NCBI GenBank assembly: GCA_019428945.1
Contig: JAHYJM010000006.1
Location: forward strand, 1 to 64,000
Length of the DNA: 64,000 bases
Source: Bacillota bacterium
Lineage (GTDB): Bacteria; Bacillota; Dethiobacteria; DTU022
Direction of reading: 5' to 3'
The position numbers were made by a program, and so were the translations under genes. This document shows positions 1-10,058 of this stretch, in pieces. Numbering within the stretch: position 1 is the stretch's first letter; each line of letters begins with the position of its first letter. Under the pieces are notes generated by a model. It was not told the origin of the DNA. It searched no databases and worked only from the letters and a program-made list of their open reading frames with translations.

Positions 1-120
1 GTAGTACCAAGAGGGAAGGCGCGTATCAGAGTGCAGCCATCGGCTGCGCACTCAAAAGAAGATCTTGACAAGGCTATAGCCGCCTTTGTCAGGGTAGGCA
101 GGGAGTTACAAGTAATATAA
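1..120 (+). CDS. kbl: C-terminal end of glycine C-acetyltransferase / 2-amino-3-ketobutyrate CoA ligase-like protein (partial, starts before window)
   Basis: Frame +1 reads [39 protein letters not shown]; typical Kbl C-terminus (family recall). Confidence 0.7.
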   Translation, partial: VVPRGKARIRVQPSAAHSKEDLDKAIAAFVRVGRELQVI

Positions 121-133
121 CTATTATATTTTC

Positions 134-1354
134 CTATCTGACTCTGCATCCACCTTTATATACTGCTTCAACTCCATCAAGAAGCGCCTGTAGGCTGTTA
201 TCAAGTGAGCCATTAATAACTACCAGGTCCGCAGCCTTGCCGACCTCAATGGTGCCGATACTCTGCTCAAGGCCTGCAGCTTCAGCCGAAACCTTCGTTC
301 CGGAACATATAGCCTGCACCGGGGTCATGAACCCTTCTTCAACCAGCAGTACAAGTTCAAGGGCATTCCTGCCGTGATAGTTAAAATTAGTGCCTGCATC
401 CGAGCCGAAGGCGACCTTAACTCCTGCCTTAATCGCCCTGCGCAGGTTGTCTTTAAAAAGTTGTTCTGTTTCCCTGTTCTTCTCGATCATAAATTCAGGT
501 ATTCCGGCCCCGGACGCGTACTTTTCAAAAAGGTGGCCCACCACATAAGTCGGCACCAGGAAGGTTCCGCGCTCAAGCATTAATTCAATAACCTCGTTAT
601 CGATAAAAGTCCCATGCTCAATTGTAGCGACGCCGGCTTCAATTGCATCAATGATGCCCTTTTTACCGTGGGCGTGAGCAGCAACCCGTAAACCAAGTTT
701 TGCCGCTTCTTCAACAACAACGGCCATTTCTTCCCGGCTTAACTGAGAAGCGCCCGGTATTCCGCCTGGGTTCATGTAAGCTCCGGTAGCCATAAGTTTA
801 AGGAAATCAGCCCCTGCTTTGAGCTGCTCCCGGGCCGCTTTTCTTACCTCGTCACAACCATCTGCCTCACGATACATACCAAGGAAATAATCGTTACCGG
901 CTGCAGTGATGCTGATAATTTTTCCGCTGGCCAGTATGCGCGGTCCCTCGCACCAACCAACTGCAATCGCTTCTTTGACAGCAATATCTATGAAATTGAC
1001 ACTGCCGCAGTTTCGCACAGTAGTTATACCGCTTAATAAAGTATCACGCATTTCCCTGGCAGTGCGAATGGCCCGCAGTTTATCTTCCACGAGGTTTTCC
1101 GCATAAGTATCGGCCATGCCATGCAGATCCATGTGAATATGAATATCGATCAAACCGGGAATGACAGTTTTACCGGCAAGATCAATAATATCTGCACTTT
1201 CAGGTAATCTGACCTTTTCGCCATCACCAGCATATGATATAGTGCCATCTTCGATTATTACAAGTGAATTCTCAAGGGGCTGCCTGCCTGTTCCATCAAT
1301 AAGAATTGCGTCTTTTAGTACTGTTATCAATAGTGTAATGACCTCCTGACCCAC
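134..1354 (-). CDS. Amidohydrolase family protein (imidazolonepropionase/prolidase-like)
   Basis: 406 aa; metal motif DIHIHMDLHG, HAHGKKG, FGSDAGTN and the C-terminal GTIEVGKAADLVV motif. Confidence 0.85.
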   Translation of the reverse strand: MGQEVITLLITVLKDAILIDGTGRQPLENSLVIIEDGTISYAGDGEKVRLPESADIIDLAGKTVIPGLIDIHIHMDLHGMADTYAENLVEDKLRAIRTAREMRDTLLSGITTVRNCGSVNFIDIAVKEAIAVGWCEGPRILASGKIISITAAGNDYFLGMYREADGCDEVRKAAREQLKAGADFLKLMATGAYMNPGGIPGASQLSREEMAVVVEEAAKLGLRVAAHAHGKKGIIDAIEAGVATIEHGTFIDNEVIELMLERGTFLVPTYVVGHLFEKYASGAGIPEFMIEKNRETEQLFKDNLRRAIKAGVKVAFGSDAGTNFNYHGRNALELVLLVEEGFMTPVQAICSGTKVSAEAAGLEQSIGTIEVGKAADLVVINGSLDNSLQALLDGVEAVYKGGCRVR

Positions 1355-1393
1355 TTATTATAACTAAATTAAATCTTTTCTGTAACATAGTTG

Positions 1394-2377
1394 TTACTTT
1401 CCACCCATCAGCAGGACCATCACCGCTTTCGCAGTATGGAGCCTGTTTTCAGCTTCATCATAGACAATAGAATGCGGACCGTCTATCACCGCATCAACAA
1501 CTTCGTTACCCCGGTCTGCAGGCAGGGCATGCATGTAATATACATCTTCATTGCCGAAAGATATCTTTTCCTCAGTGCAGATCCAGCCCCTGTTTGCTTC
1601 CAGCAGTTCATTGCCCAGTTTGTTTTCAGGATCGGTAACCCAGTTGCCCCAGTTTTTCGGAATTACCACATCAGCATCTTTATATGCAGCATCCATATCA
1701 TTTGTTATCGTCAGGGTACCGCCGTGCTTTATAGCCGATTCTTCAGCCTGCCTGATTACCCAGTCGGGCAGTTCGTAACCTTTCGGGTGAGCCAGCCAGA
1801 CATCCATCCCGTACCTTGGGAACAGCAGAACCTGTGACAGCGGCACAGAAATTGGCTTTTTATGACTGGTGGCATAGGCCCAGATAACCGAAACTTTCTT
1901 ACGTTTTAGATCACCCATTTTTTCCTGCATCGTCATCAGATCAGCAACCGCCTGCAGGGGGTGATAAAGGTCGCACTGCATATTTATTATCGGTACTGTA
2001 GAATTTTCTTCCATTTCCCTTAAGTACTTGTTGCCGCTTTCCCAGAAACAGTTGCGGCAGGCAATTGCATGCCCGAAGCGGGAAAGTATCACTGCAGTAT
2101 CTTTCGCAACTTCTCCATGCGCTACCTGCATCGTGCTGGTGTCAAGGTAGTTGGCATGCCCGCCGAGCTGCGCAATACCGGCTTCCATTGAGTTTCTTGT
2201 TCTTGTCGATTGTTCAAAGAACATCAGGAACATGGTCTTATTTTCAAGATAGGAGGTATTAATGCCCATGGCAAACTTCTTTTTAAGATCAAAAGAAACC
2301 TCCAGCAGAGTGTCTATTTCTTCCTTTGTCCATTCCTGCAAGGTAATAAAATGTTTACCTCTGAAACAGGTCTGCAT
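1394..2377 (-). CDS. ygeW: YgeW-like (knotted) carbamoyltransferase
   Basis: STRTRNSMEAG, QCDLYHPLQAVADL, WAYATSHKKPISVP, LAHPKGYE, YMHALPADRG; operonic with ygeY. Confidence 0.75.
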   Translation of the reverse strand: MQTCFRGKHFITLQEWTKEEIDTLLEVSFDLKKKFAMGINTSYLENKTMFLMFFEQSTRTRNSMEAGIAQLGGHANYLDTSTMQVAHGEVAKDTAVILSRFGHAIACRNCFWESGNKYLREMEENSTVPIINMQCDLYHPLQAVADLMTMQEKMGDLKRKKVSVIWAYATSHKKPISVPLSQVLLFPRYGMDVWLAHPKGYELPDWVIRQAEESAIKHGGTLTITNDMDAAYKDADVVIPKNWGNWVTDPENKLGNELLEANRGWICTEEKISFGNEDVYYMHALPADRGNEVVDAVIDGPHSIVYDEAENRLHTAKAVMVLLMGGK

Positions 2378-2409
2378 AATTCAATCTCCTTTCATTTACT
2401 TATGGTTGA

Positions 2410-3618
2410 TCAGGCATGCTTTGCTGTATATACTGTGGGGATCACTGCATACATGGCCGCTGCTTTTACCAGTTCCTTTTTCCATGTTTTTTCGTTTGGA
2501 GCATGGGCCTGATCTTCATGCCCCGGCCCGAACCCGACACATGGAATACCGTGCAGGCCCATAATTGAAACTCCGTTTGTCGAAAATGTCCACCTGTCAA
2601 CCAGTGGTTCTATCCTGAAAAGCCCGCTGTATGAGTCTACCAGTGTCTTCGTTGCCGGATGATCTTTTTCGATCAGCCAGGCCGGAAAATAAGATTCCAT
2701 CGGGTAAACCAGCCCTGTATAAGAAGGGCTTTCATATTTGTAGATTTCCACCCTGGCATCGGCCTCTTTAACAGCCGGCAGGTTCCTGATCTGCAATAAA
2801 GCATCTTCAGCAGTTTCTCCCATGGTCAGCCTGCGATCTACGGATATTGAGCAGCCGTCAGCAACAGCACAGCGGGATGGTGAGGTAAAGAAAATCTCCG
2901 AGACAGTAAGGGATCCTCTACCGAGAAATGGATGGTCTCCCAAATTTTCATTCAGAGCCCTCAGCTCAATCAGGATTGGAGCCATCTTATATATTGCGTT
3001 GTCGCCTCTTTCGGGAGCAGATCCATGGCAGCTTAATCCTTTCACAGAAACTTTAATCTCCATCCTGCCCCTCTGCCCGAGGTAAACATTACATGATGTC
3101 GGTTCAGTCAGAACTACCAGTTCCGGTCTGATGTTACCTTCATTGATCATATACTGCCAGCAAAGGCCGTCACAATCTTCTTCCTGAACCGTGCCGGTCA
3201 CCAGCAGGGTATAGTCGCCTTCCAAGCCCAAATCTTTAATTATTTTGGCTCCATAAACCAGGGCAGCCATACCGCCCAACTGATCGGAAGCGCCCCGGCC
3301 GACAATGATCTCGTCATCTTCATATCCTTTAAGCGGATCAAAATCCCATGAGTCGGGATCTCCAACACCTACGTTATCTATATGGGCATCCATTGCCACC
3401 AGGTGTTTTCCCCGGCCTATATAGCCCAGAACGTTACCCATGGGATCAATTTCTACCTTGTCAAAACCAACATTTTCCATTTCCTGCCTGATCCTGATTA
3501 CCCTTTGTTCCTCCCGGCCGCTTTCAGCCGGTATGGCAATCATCTCCCTTAAAAACCCTGAGATCTCTTCATTATAATTTTCTGCAGCGGATAAAACCCG
3601 CCTGAAATCAAGATCCAC
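2410..3618 (-). CDS. ygeY: YgeY family selenium metabolism-linked M20 hydrolase
   Basis: 402 aa M20 peptidase-like: [41 protein letters not shown]. Confidence 0.85.
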   Translation of the reverse strand: MDLDFRRVLSAAENYNEEISGFLREMIAIPAESGREEQRVIRIRQEMENVGFDKVEIDPMGNVLGYIGRGKHLVAMDAHIDNVGVGDPDSWDFDPLKGYEDDEIIVGRGASDQLGGMAALVYGAKIIKDLGLEGDYTLLVTGTVQEEDCDGLCWQYMINEGNIRPELVVLTEPTSCNVYLGQRGRMEIKVSVKGLSCHGSAPERGDNAIYKMAPILIELRALNENLGDHPFLGRGSLTVSEIFFTSPSRCAVADGCSISVDRRLTMGETAEDALLQIRNLPAVKEADARVEIYKYESPSYTGLVYPMESYFPAWLIEKDHPATKTLVDSYSGLFRIEPLVDRWTFSTNGVSIMGLHGIPCVGFGPGHEDQAHAPNEKTWKKELVKAAAMYAVIPTVYTAKHA

Positions 3619-3702
3619 TTTCTTAAGCCTCCTTTTATGTTGATCCTGCCTTATCCCGGCAAGTAAGGGAAACAGGCAGGCGTGCTTATTATTAATCTAT
3701 TA

Positions 3703-5028
3703 TTATATGATACCAGTCCTCTCACGCAGCTTGCCGATTAAATAGTTACACTTACTGACAACCCGATCCTGTTCAATCGTTTTCAGGCTGCGCCTTTCCA
3801 TTAAAATCTGCCCGTCAACCATGGTCATGTCAACATCTGAACTCTTGAGAGAATATACCAGCAGAGAATAGGGATCTGCTGCAGATACAGGGTTTGTATG
3901 CATGCCGTCCAGTGATATGAGAACCAAATCAGCTTTCTTGCCCACTTCAATCGAACCAATCTCATTTTCGAGCCCCATCGCTTCAGCTCCGCCCAGGGTA
4001 GCCATTCTAAACACTTCCCTGGCCGGCATTACCGTCGGTCCGTGCAGTGGTTTTTGGATCAGCGCTGCCATCCTCATCTCCTGGAAAATATCCATGTTGT
4101 TATTGCATGGCGCCCCGTCTGAGCCGAGAGAAACTGAGATGCCCTGCTCAAGCATTTTCGGAACAGGTGCTATACCGGAAGCCAGTTTTACATTGCTGCC
4201 CGGGCAGTGTGCCACTTTTACCTGTCTTGCTTTCAGCACAGCTAATTCTTCATCGTCAATCCAGATACTGTGAGCCAAAATAAGGTCGGGTGAGGCAAGA
4301 CCGAGATGATCAAGATAGTGAATATTTTTCATTCCCTTCAGGCTCTCAACCAGCTTAATCTCTGATCTGTTTTCAGAGGCGTGGGTATGAATTTTTACTC
4401 CGTACTTGGCGCTTAAAATAACTACTTCTTTTAGCAGGTTTTCACTGCAGGACAGCACAAAACGGGGGGTAAAAGCATACTGGATTCTGCCCTGTTCACT
4501 GCAATGCCATTTTTCAAGCAGTTCGACACTTTCACTAAGCGATTTATCGGTACTTTCCTGCAGCGTTACGGGAATATCATCTCCGCTATCCATCATCACC
4601 TTGCCGCTTATGGCTCTAATACCACTTTCCCTGATCGCTTCCAGGGCAGCGTCAGCGTGATGAACTGTTTCCATATCAACAACCGCTGTGGTTCCGCCCA
4701 GGATCAGTTCACCAAGACCAAGCAGCGCTGAATAGTAAACCGTCTCCTGATCATGTGCGCCTTCCAGCGGCCAAATTCTCTCTTTCAGCCATGTTAAAAG
4801 TTCAAGGTCATCTGCCTGGCCGCGAAATATAGCCTGGGGTAGATGGATATGCGTCTGAACGAGGCCTGGTATAAGCAGCTTCCCCGAGCCATTTATAACC
4901 TGATCGGCCCAGGGTTCATCACTGCCAATGTAGACAATTCTGTCTGCTTCAATTAGCACGTTTCCCTGCTCCAATGCCCCGGAGTTATTCATGGTAACAA
5001 TTAATGCTTCTTTAATCAGGGTTTTCAA
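3703..5028 (-). CDS. Amidohydrolase / S-adenosylhomocysteine- or guanine-deaminase-like
   Basis: 441 aa; VQTHIHLPQ, THASENRSE, SLGSDGAPCNNNMD, GSIEVGKKADLVLI. Confidence 0.85.
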   Translation of the reverse strand: MKTLIKEALIVTMNNSGALEQGNVLIEADRIVYIGSDEPWADQVINGSGKLLIPGLVQTHIHLPQAIFRGQADDLELLTWLKERIWPLEGAHDQETVYYSALLGLGELILGGTTAVVDMETVHHADAALEAIRESGIRAISGKVMMDSGDDIPVTLQESTDKSLSESVELLEKWHCSEQGRIQYAFTPRFVLSCSENLLKEVVILSAKYGVKIHTHASENRSEIKLVESLKGMKNIHYLDHLGLASPDLILAHSIWIDDEELAVLKARQVKVAHCPGSNVKLASGIAPVPKMLEQGISVSLGSDGAPCNNNMDIFQEMRMAALIQKPLHGPTVMPAREVFRMATLGGAEAMGLENEIGSIEVGKKADLVLISLDGMHTNPVSAADPYSLLVYSLKSSDVDMTMVDGQILMERRSLKTIEQDRVVSKCNYLIGKLRERTGII

Positions 5029-5516
5029 GTATGATCGCCTCCGGTTCCGGCGGTTTCATTTTCCAGTGACTTTTTAACTGCCTTAATTATATTCTGGTAA
5101 CCGGTGCAGCGGCAGAAGTGCCCCGCGAGCTCTTCTTTAACCTCAATATCTGTTAAGCTGTGTCCTCTGGACTGCAGAGCCGAGGCTGTAATGACAAACC
5201 CCGGGGTACAAAAACCGCACTGCACAGCCCCCTCGCTGATAAAGGCCTTTTGTACTTTCGACAGCTCACCGTCTTTAGCTAACCCTTCAACAGTGACAAT
5301 TTCCCTGCCGTCTGCCCAGACTCCGAGGTAGAGGCATGAATTAATTGCAGTCCCATCAATAAGCACTGTACATGCGCCACATTCTCCAACGCCACAGCCT
5401 TCCTTGGTTCCGGTTAGATGCAGCCTCTTTCGTATTATTTCCAGGAGGGTCTCACCGGCATTAATTTCAAGCTCTCTTTTTTTACCGTTCACGGTAAAGT
5501 TTATTTTTTTAATCAT
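5025..5516 (-). CDS. Molybdenum hydroxylase [2Fe-2S] small subunit (XdhC/CoxS-type)
   Basis: CGVGECGACTVLIDG and CGFCTPGF...CRCTGYQNI double 2Fe-2S motifs. Confidence 0.93.
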   Translation of the reverse strand: MIKKINFTVNGKKRELEINAGETLLEIIRKRLHLTGTKEGCGVGECGACTVLIDGTAINSCLYLGVWADGREIVTVEGLAKDGELSKVQKAFISEGAVQCGFCTPGFVITASALQSRGHSLTDIEVKEELAGHFCRCTGYQNIIKAVKKSLENETAGTGGDHT

Positions 5517-6402
5517 AACTTATCCCTCCCGCCCTGTTACATGCACTTTTTAAAGCTCTTTGGGTTAGCTCCACGACAAGGTGTTCCCTGAATTCTTTGG
5601 ATGCCCGCTGTGAATCCCTGGCCCTAGATGACTTTACTGCGAGTCTGCCGATTTCTGCTATAATCGAATCATTTACCGGTTTACCAGGCGGAAAATTTTC
5701 AGCTATTTCGCAGCGGAGAGGGGTGGGACCGGCAACACCCAGGGCTATGCGGACCAGGTCAAAAATACCAGTTACCCTTATTCGACAGGTAACAGCAACC
5801 CCCAATATGGCCAGATCCATGGCTTTACGCGGGGCAAACTTGATGTAACAGCCTCCAAAGTTAAGATAATCTTCCTTCGAAATAAGAATTTCTGTCAGCA
5901 GTTCTCCCGGGCGCAGATCTACTTTTCCGGGCCTCAGGTAAAATTCCTGAAGGGGAGCCAAACGCACTCCGCTTTTACTCAACAGCTTTAACCGGGCATT
6001 AAGAACAAGCAGCGCGGGAGCGCTGTCTGCCGATGGCATCCCATTGCACAGATTGCCTCCCACAGTAGCCATTTCGCGAATTTGAGGGCCACCCACAGTC
6101 ATAGCTGCCTCAGCCATGATAGGAATATTATTCTGCACAAGTTCACTGCGTACCAGATCGTTAAAAGTGGCCATCGCCCCGATGCTGATTACGTTTTGTT
6201 CATCTTTCTCAATTTTTCGCAGAGGTTCGATCCTGCGGATACCGACCATTTGTACGTTTTCCAAAATGCCATCGCGCATCTTGATTAGCAGATCCGTTCC
6301 TCCTGCGATGATCAGCCTTTCCGGGTTATCCGCCAGCAGATTAACCGCTTCATCTACTGAGTCGGCCTCGATATAATCGTCAATCAGGTACAACCTGATC
6401 AC
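5509..6402 (-). CDS. Molybdenum hydroxylase FAD-binding subunit
   Basis: ORF extends to 6444; GTG at 6402 (VIRLYLIDDYIEADS) is a likely start. AGGTDLLIKMRDG and TVGGNLCNGMPSADS motifs. Confidence 0.88.
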   Translation of the reverse strand: MIRLYLIDDYIEADSVDEAVNLLADNPERLIIAGGTDLLIKMRDGILENVQMVGIRRIEPLRKIEKDEQNVISIGAMATFNDLVRSELVQNNIPIMAEAAMTVGGPQIREMATVGGNLCNGMPSADSAPALLVLNARLKLLSKSGVRLAPLQEFYLRPGKVDLRPGELLTEILISKEDYLNFGGCYIKFAPRKAMDLAILGVAVTCRIRVTGIFDLVRIALGVAGPTPLRCEIAENFPPGKPVNDSIIAEIGRLAVKSSRARDSQRASKEFREHLVVELTQRALKSACNRAGGISYD

Positions 6403-8713
6403 CCCCTTCGAGCAGGCCTGCAGCTTTAAATTTTTCAAAAGCAAGCTGCGGCCTGATCGGAATCCGGTTTATAGCCACCCCGGTTGCATCAAACACTGCA
6501 TTGCGTATAGCCGGCGCCGGAGAAATCGTGGGCGGCTCACCCAGTGCCTTATTACCGTATGGTCCTGTCGGCTCAAAGGTTTCAATAAAATCAAGCCCTA
6601 TAACAGGGGTATCAAGAATTGTTGGCAACTTGTAATCGAGCAGGTTATTATTCAGAGGCTTTCCGGTTTTATTGTCAAACAGCAGCTCTTCGCTTAAGGC
6701 ATAGCCGAGAGCCATGCTGACAGCGCCATGAACCTGCCCTTCAGCGAGCTGGCGGTTAATTATTTTTCCGGAGTCATGAACATTGAATATTTCGATAATC
6801 TCGATTTGTCCGGTTTTTATGTCAACTTCCACTTCGACAAAAGTAGTTCCGAAAGAGATGGCATTTACCCGGGCGTTATTTGAAATATCTGCAGTGATCG
6901 GTTCTGAATTCTGGCGGTCGTAATAGCTCTGGAGGGCAACTGCAGCTACCGGCATTATAATGCTTCCGGAATCTTTTAATATAATATTGGCATCGGCAAT
7001 CTCGAGGCAGTCGGCCGGTAAATCGCTAATCCTGCGGGCAAATTCGAGAATCTTATTTTTTACCTCACCTGCTGCTTTCCTGATTGCCATACCCGTTATA
7101 TAGGTTTGTCTTGAAGCGTAGCTGCCGGTGTCAAAAGGGCTGATATCAGTGTCCTGAGTGGAAACAACATTAACCATCCCCATGGGAATACCCATCGTTT
7201 CGGCGGCCATCTGGGCAAATACAGTATCACTGCCCTGCCCTATTTCAGTGGCGCCAATTTGAAGTTGAACAGAACCGTCCTGATTGAGGATAATCCTCGC
7301 CCCGGCAACCTCAAGTCCGGCAGGATAGGTGCCGGTACCGTAGCTGAAGCAGGCCATTCCCAGACCCCGCTTTTTATGGCTTCCCCGCTCATTTTTCTCC
7401 TTAAATGACTGTCTTTTCTTATCCCAGTCGATCAGTTCCTTCCCCCGCTCTACACATTCACGGACTCCGCAGCTTAAGATTTGATTGCCCGTGTTGGGAT
7501 CTTTGTAACCGACCCGGTTAAAATTCTTCAGGCGCAGTTCAACTGGATCGATATCGAGTTTAACTGCAATATTATCGAGATGAGATTCCAGGGCAAAAGC
7601 TATCTGCGGCGACCCGTACGCCCTCATGGCGCCTGCCACCGGCAGGTTTGTATAAACAGTGCGGGGCATATACCGGATTGCATCGAAGTTATATAGGTAT
7701 TTAAATTTTGACCCGCCTGCCAGCATTACCGAATGACCATGAGAAGCGTAAGCGCCTGTGTTGGAAACAGCGTCAACCTGAATAGCAAGCAGTTTACCCT
7801 CATTGCTCACCGCTGTCTTTAGTTTTAACTTCACGCTATGGCGGGTTCTGGTGCCAATCATGTATTCCTCCCTGGTCAGTTCCAACTTAACCGGACGGCC
7901 GCCAACTGCCATGGTCATGGCGGCATTCAGTGGTTCCAGGCAGACATCCTGTTTTCCGCCAAACCCGCCACCAACATATGGTTTTATTATTCTAATTCTC
8001 CCCCATGGCAGTCCAAGAGCCTGCCCCACAATACGGCGGGCAATGTGGGGGATCTGGGTGGAAGAAACAATCACAATTCTCTCGTCTTCATCAATGTAGG
8101 CATATGAGACGTGGTTTTCCAGGGCGCAGTGCTGCACTATACCGGTTTCAAATTCATCGCTGAAAATAAAATCTGCCTGCTGCATTACACTGTCTATGTC
8201 ACCAACATGATATCCTGCAGAACCGGCAATATTGCTGCCCCGCTCATCGTGAACCAGGGGAGCTCCTTCACGTAGGGCTGCTTCGGTTGACAGAAGAGCT
8301 TCCAGCATTTCGTATTCAACCTTGATCAGTTTTAATGCCCTGGCTGCTGTTATTTCATCCACGGCAACTACGGCCGCGATTTCATCTCCAACAAAGCGGG
8401 CTTTTGAGGTAAGAATCGTTTTATCGGCCACATCACCACGTTCAGGGTCGAGTGAATGAGGATGCCCGGCAGTGGCATAAATATTTCCCGGCACATTTTC
8501 ATGAGTTAATACTGCCTCGACACCTGGCAGAGCTTCAGCTTCGGATGTTTCAATATTTATTACCCTGGCATGCGCATAAGGGCTGCGAAGGATTTTACCG
8601 ACAAGCATATCGGCAAGAAAATAATCCCCCGTATATTTTGCCTTTCCAGTTACCTTTGCCATGGCATCGAGCCTTGGCAGACTTGCACCAATAATACCGC
8701 TGGCCATCTTCAT
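6380..8713 (-). CDS. Molybdenum hydroxylase molybdopterin-binding subunit
   Basis: 777 aa; PYVGGGFGGKQD, AMRAYGSPQ, EIGQGSDTV, GEPPTISPAPAIRNA. Confidence 0.92.
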   Translation of the reverse strand: MKMASGIIGASLPRLDAMAKVTGKAKYTGDYFLADMLVGKILRSPYAHARVINIETSEAEALPGVEAVLTHENVPGNIYATAGHPHSLDPERGDVADKTILTSKARFVGDEIAAVVAVDEITAARALKLIKVEYEMLEALLSTEAALREGAPLVHDERGSNIAGSAGYHVGDIDSVMQQADFIFSDEFETGIVQHCALENHVSYAYIDEDERIVIVSSTQIPHIARRIVGQALGLPWGRIRIIKPYVGGGFGGKQDVCLEPLNAAMTMAVGGRPVKLELTREEYMIGTRTRHSVKLKLKTAVSNEGKLLAIQVDAVSNTGAYASHGHSVMLAGGSKFKYLYNFDAIRYMPRTVYTNLPVAGAMRAYGSPQIAFALESHLDNIAVKLDIDPVELRLKNFNRVGYKDPNTGNQILSCGVRECVERGKELIDWDKKRQSFKEKNERGSHKKRGLGMACFSYGTGTYPAGLEVAGARIILNQDGSVQLQIGATEIGQGSDTVFAQMAAETMGIPMGMVNVVSTQDTDISPFDTGSYASRQTYITGMAIRKAAGEVKNKILEFARRISDLPADCLEIADANIILKDSGSIIMPVAAVALQSYYDRQNSEPITADISNNARVNAISFGTTFVEVEVDIKTGQIEIIEIFNVHDSGKIINRQLAEGQVHGAVSMALGYALSEELLFDNKTGKPLNNNLLDYKLPTILDTPVIGLDFIETFEPTGPYGNKALGEPPTISPAPAIRNAVFDATGVAINRIPIRPQLAFEKFKAAGLLEGGDQVVPD

Positions 8714-8725
8714 CAGGCCTCCCTC

Positions 8726-10054
8726 TTAAAAACGCTCCCATAACTTTACCGCCAGTTCCCTGGCTTTCGCTTTAACTTCCTGTTCATTTATCTCTGTTAA
8801 AACCCGGTTTTGCATCAATATTTTTCCGGCCACGATGGTGGTCTCAACCGCTCTGCCCGTTACCCCGAAAACCAGATGACCGTAATAGTTTTCTGCTGTA
8901 AGGGGGGTGGGGGGATCGTAATCGATCACAATTACATCAGCCGGAGCTCCGGGCGCCAACTCGTTTAACCCGGAAATGAAATAGTTGGACATTATACGCG
9001 CATTGTTTTCAAACTGCATCCGGGGAACTTCTTTCCAACCAGCCCTGGGATCATTGTTACAAAACTTGTGCAAAATATGAGCTGTTTTTAAACCCTCCAG
9101 CATATCAGCGCTCATTCCGTCTGTTCCCATGCCGACAACAACACCGGCAGCAAGCATTTTATTAACCGGAGCGCACCCAACGGCATTGTTCATATTTGAC
9201 TGGGGATTATGGGCAACATTGGTCTGAGACGCAGCCAGAAGCTCTATTTCCCGATCACTGACGTGAACGCAATGAGCGGTCATGCTTTTATCGCCAAGCA
9301 GACCATACTTATCTAACCGCTCAATTACCCCCATACCGTATTTATCAAGGCTGTCATCCACATCTTCGCGACTTTCTGCAGCGTGTATATGAACTCCGGC
9401 TCCCAAATCGTTTACTGTCCGGGCACACTTCTCCATCGTTTTAGTTCCGATTGTAAAAGAGGCATGCATGCCAAATGATGCCGTTAACATAGAAGATTTT
9501 TCGTCGCTGCATTTTTTTATAAAAGCGGCGTTTTCCTCAAGACCCCCCAGCATTTTGGCTTCACCATCCCTGTCGCTCACCTCATAACATAGATTCGCCC
9601 GGATCCCGGCCATGCGGGCGGCCGAGGCGATCAATTCCAGGCTGCCTTCTATGGCATTGGGACCGGCATGGTGATCGAGCAAAGCTGTAGTACCATTTTT
9701 TACAGAATCTATAAAAGTGACCAGGGCGCTGTAGAAAATATCTTCGTTGGAAAGGGCCTGATCAAGCCGCCACCATAACCGCTCTAAGATCTGGGGAAAA
9801 TTAACAGGAGCATCATCTTTAAGGGCCATCCCCCGGGCAAAGGCACTGTAGGTGTGTGTATGGGCGCAGGTAAAACCGGGCATAATCAGCCTGCCGCGGC
9901 AGTCAATAAAGTCAGCATCCGGGGCGACAGCCTGCAGATTTGCTGTTTCACCGATAGTAGAAATCTTTTCTCCCTCAATTAAAAGAGCTCCATCTTCTAT
10001 CACACGGCACTTGCTGCCCAAAGTTAAAAGTCTTCCATTTCCTAATATCAGCAT
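8726..10054 (-). CDS. ssnA: Putative aminohydrolase SsnA
   Basis: 442 aa; PGFTCAHTHTYSAFARGM, LLDHHAGPNAIEGSL, HIHAAESRED; next to a selenium-dependent-type XDH. Confidence 0.82.
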   Translation of the reverse strand: MLILGNGRLLTLGSKCRVIEDGALLIEGEKISTIGETANLQAVAPDADFIDCRGRLIMPGFTCAHTHTYSAFARGMALKDDAPVNFPQILERLWWRLDQALSNEDIFYSALVTFIDSVKNGTTALLDHHAGPNAIEGSLELIASAARMAGIRANLCYEVSDRDGEAKMLGGLEENAAFIKKCSDEKSSMLTASFGMHASFTIGTKTMEKCARTVNDLGAGVHIHAAESREDVDDSLDKYGMGVIERLDKYGLLGDKSMTAHCVHVSDREIELLAASQTNVAHNPQSNMNNAVGCAPVNKMLAAGVVVGMGTDGMSADMLEGLKTAHILHKFCNNDPRAGWKEVPRMQFENNARIMSNYFISGLNELAPGAPADVIVIDYDPPTPLTAENYYGHLVFGVTGRAVETTIVAGKILMQNRVLTEINEQEVKAKARELAVKLWERF

Positions 10055-10058
10055 AATA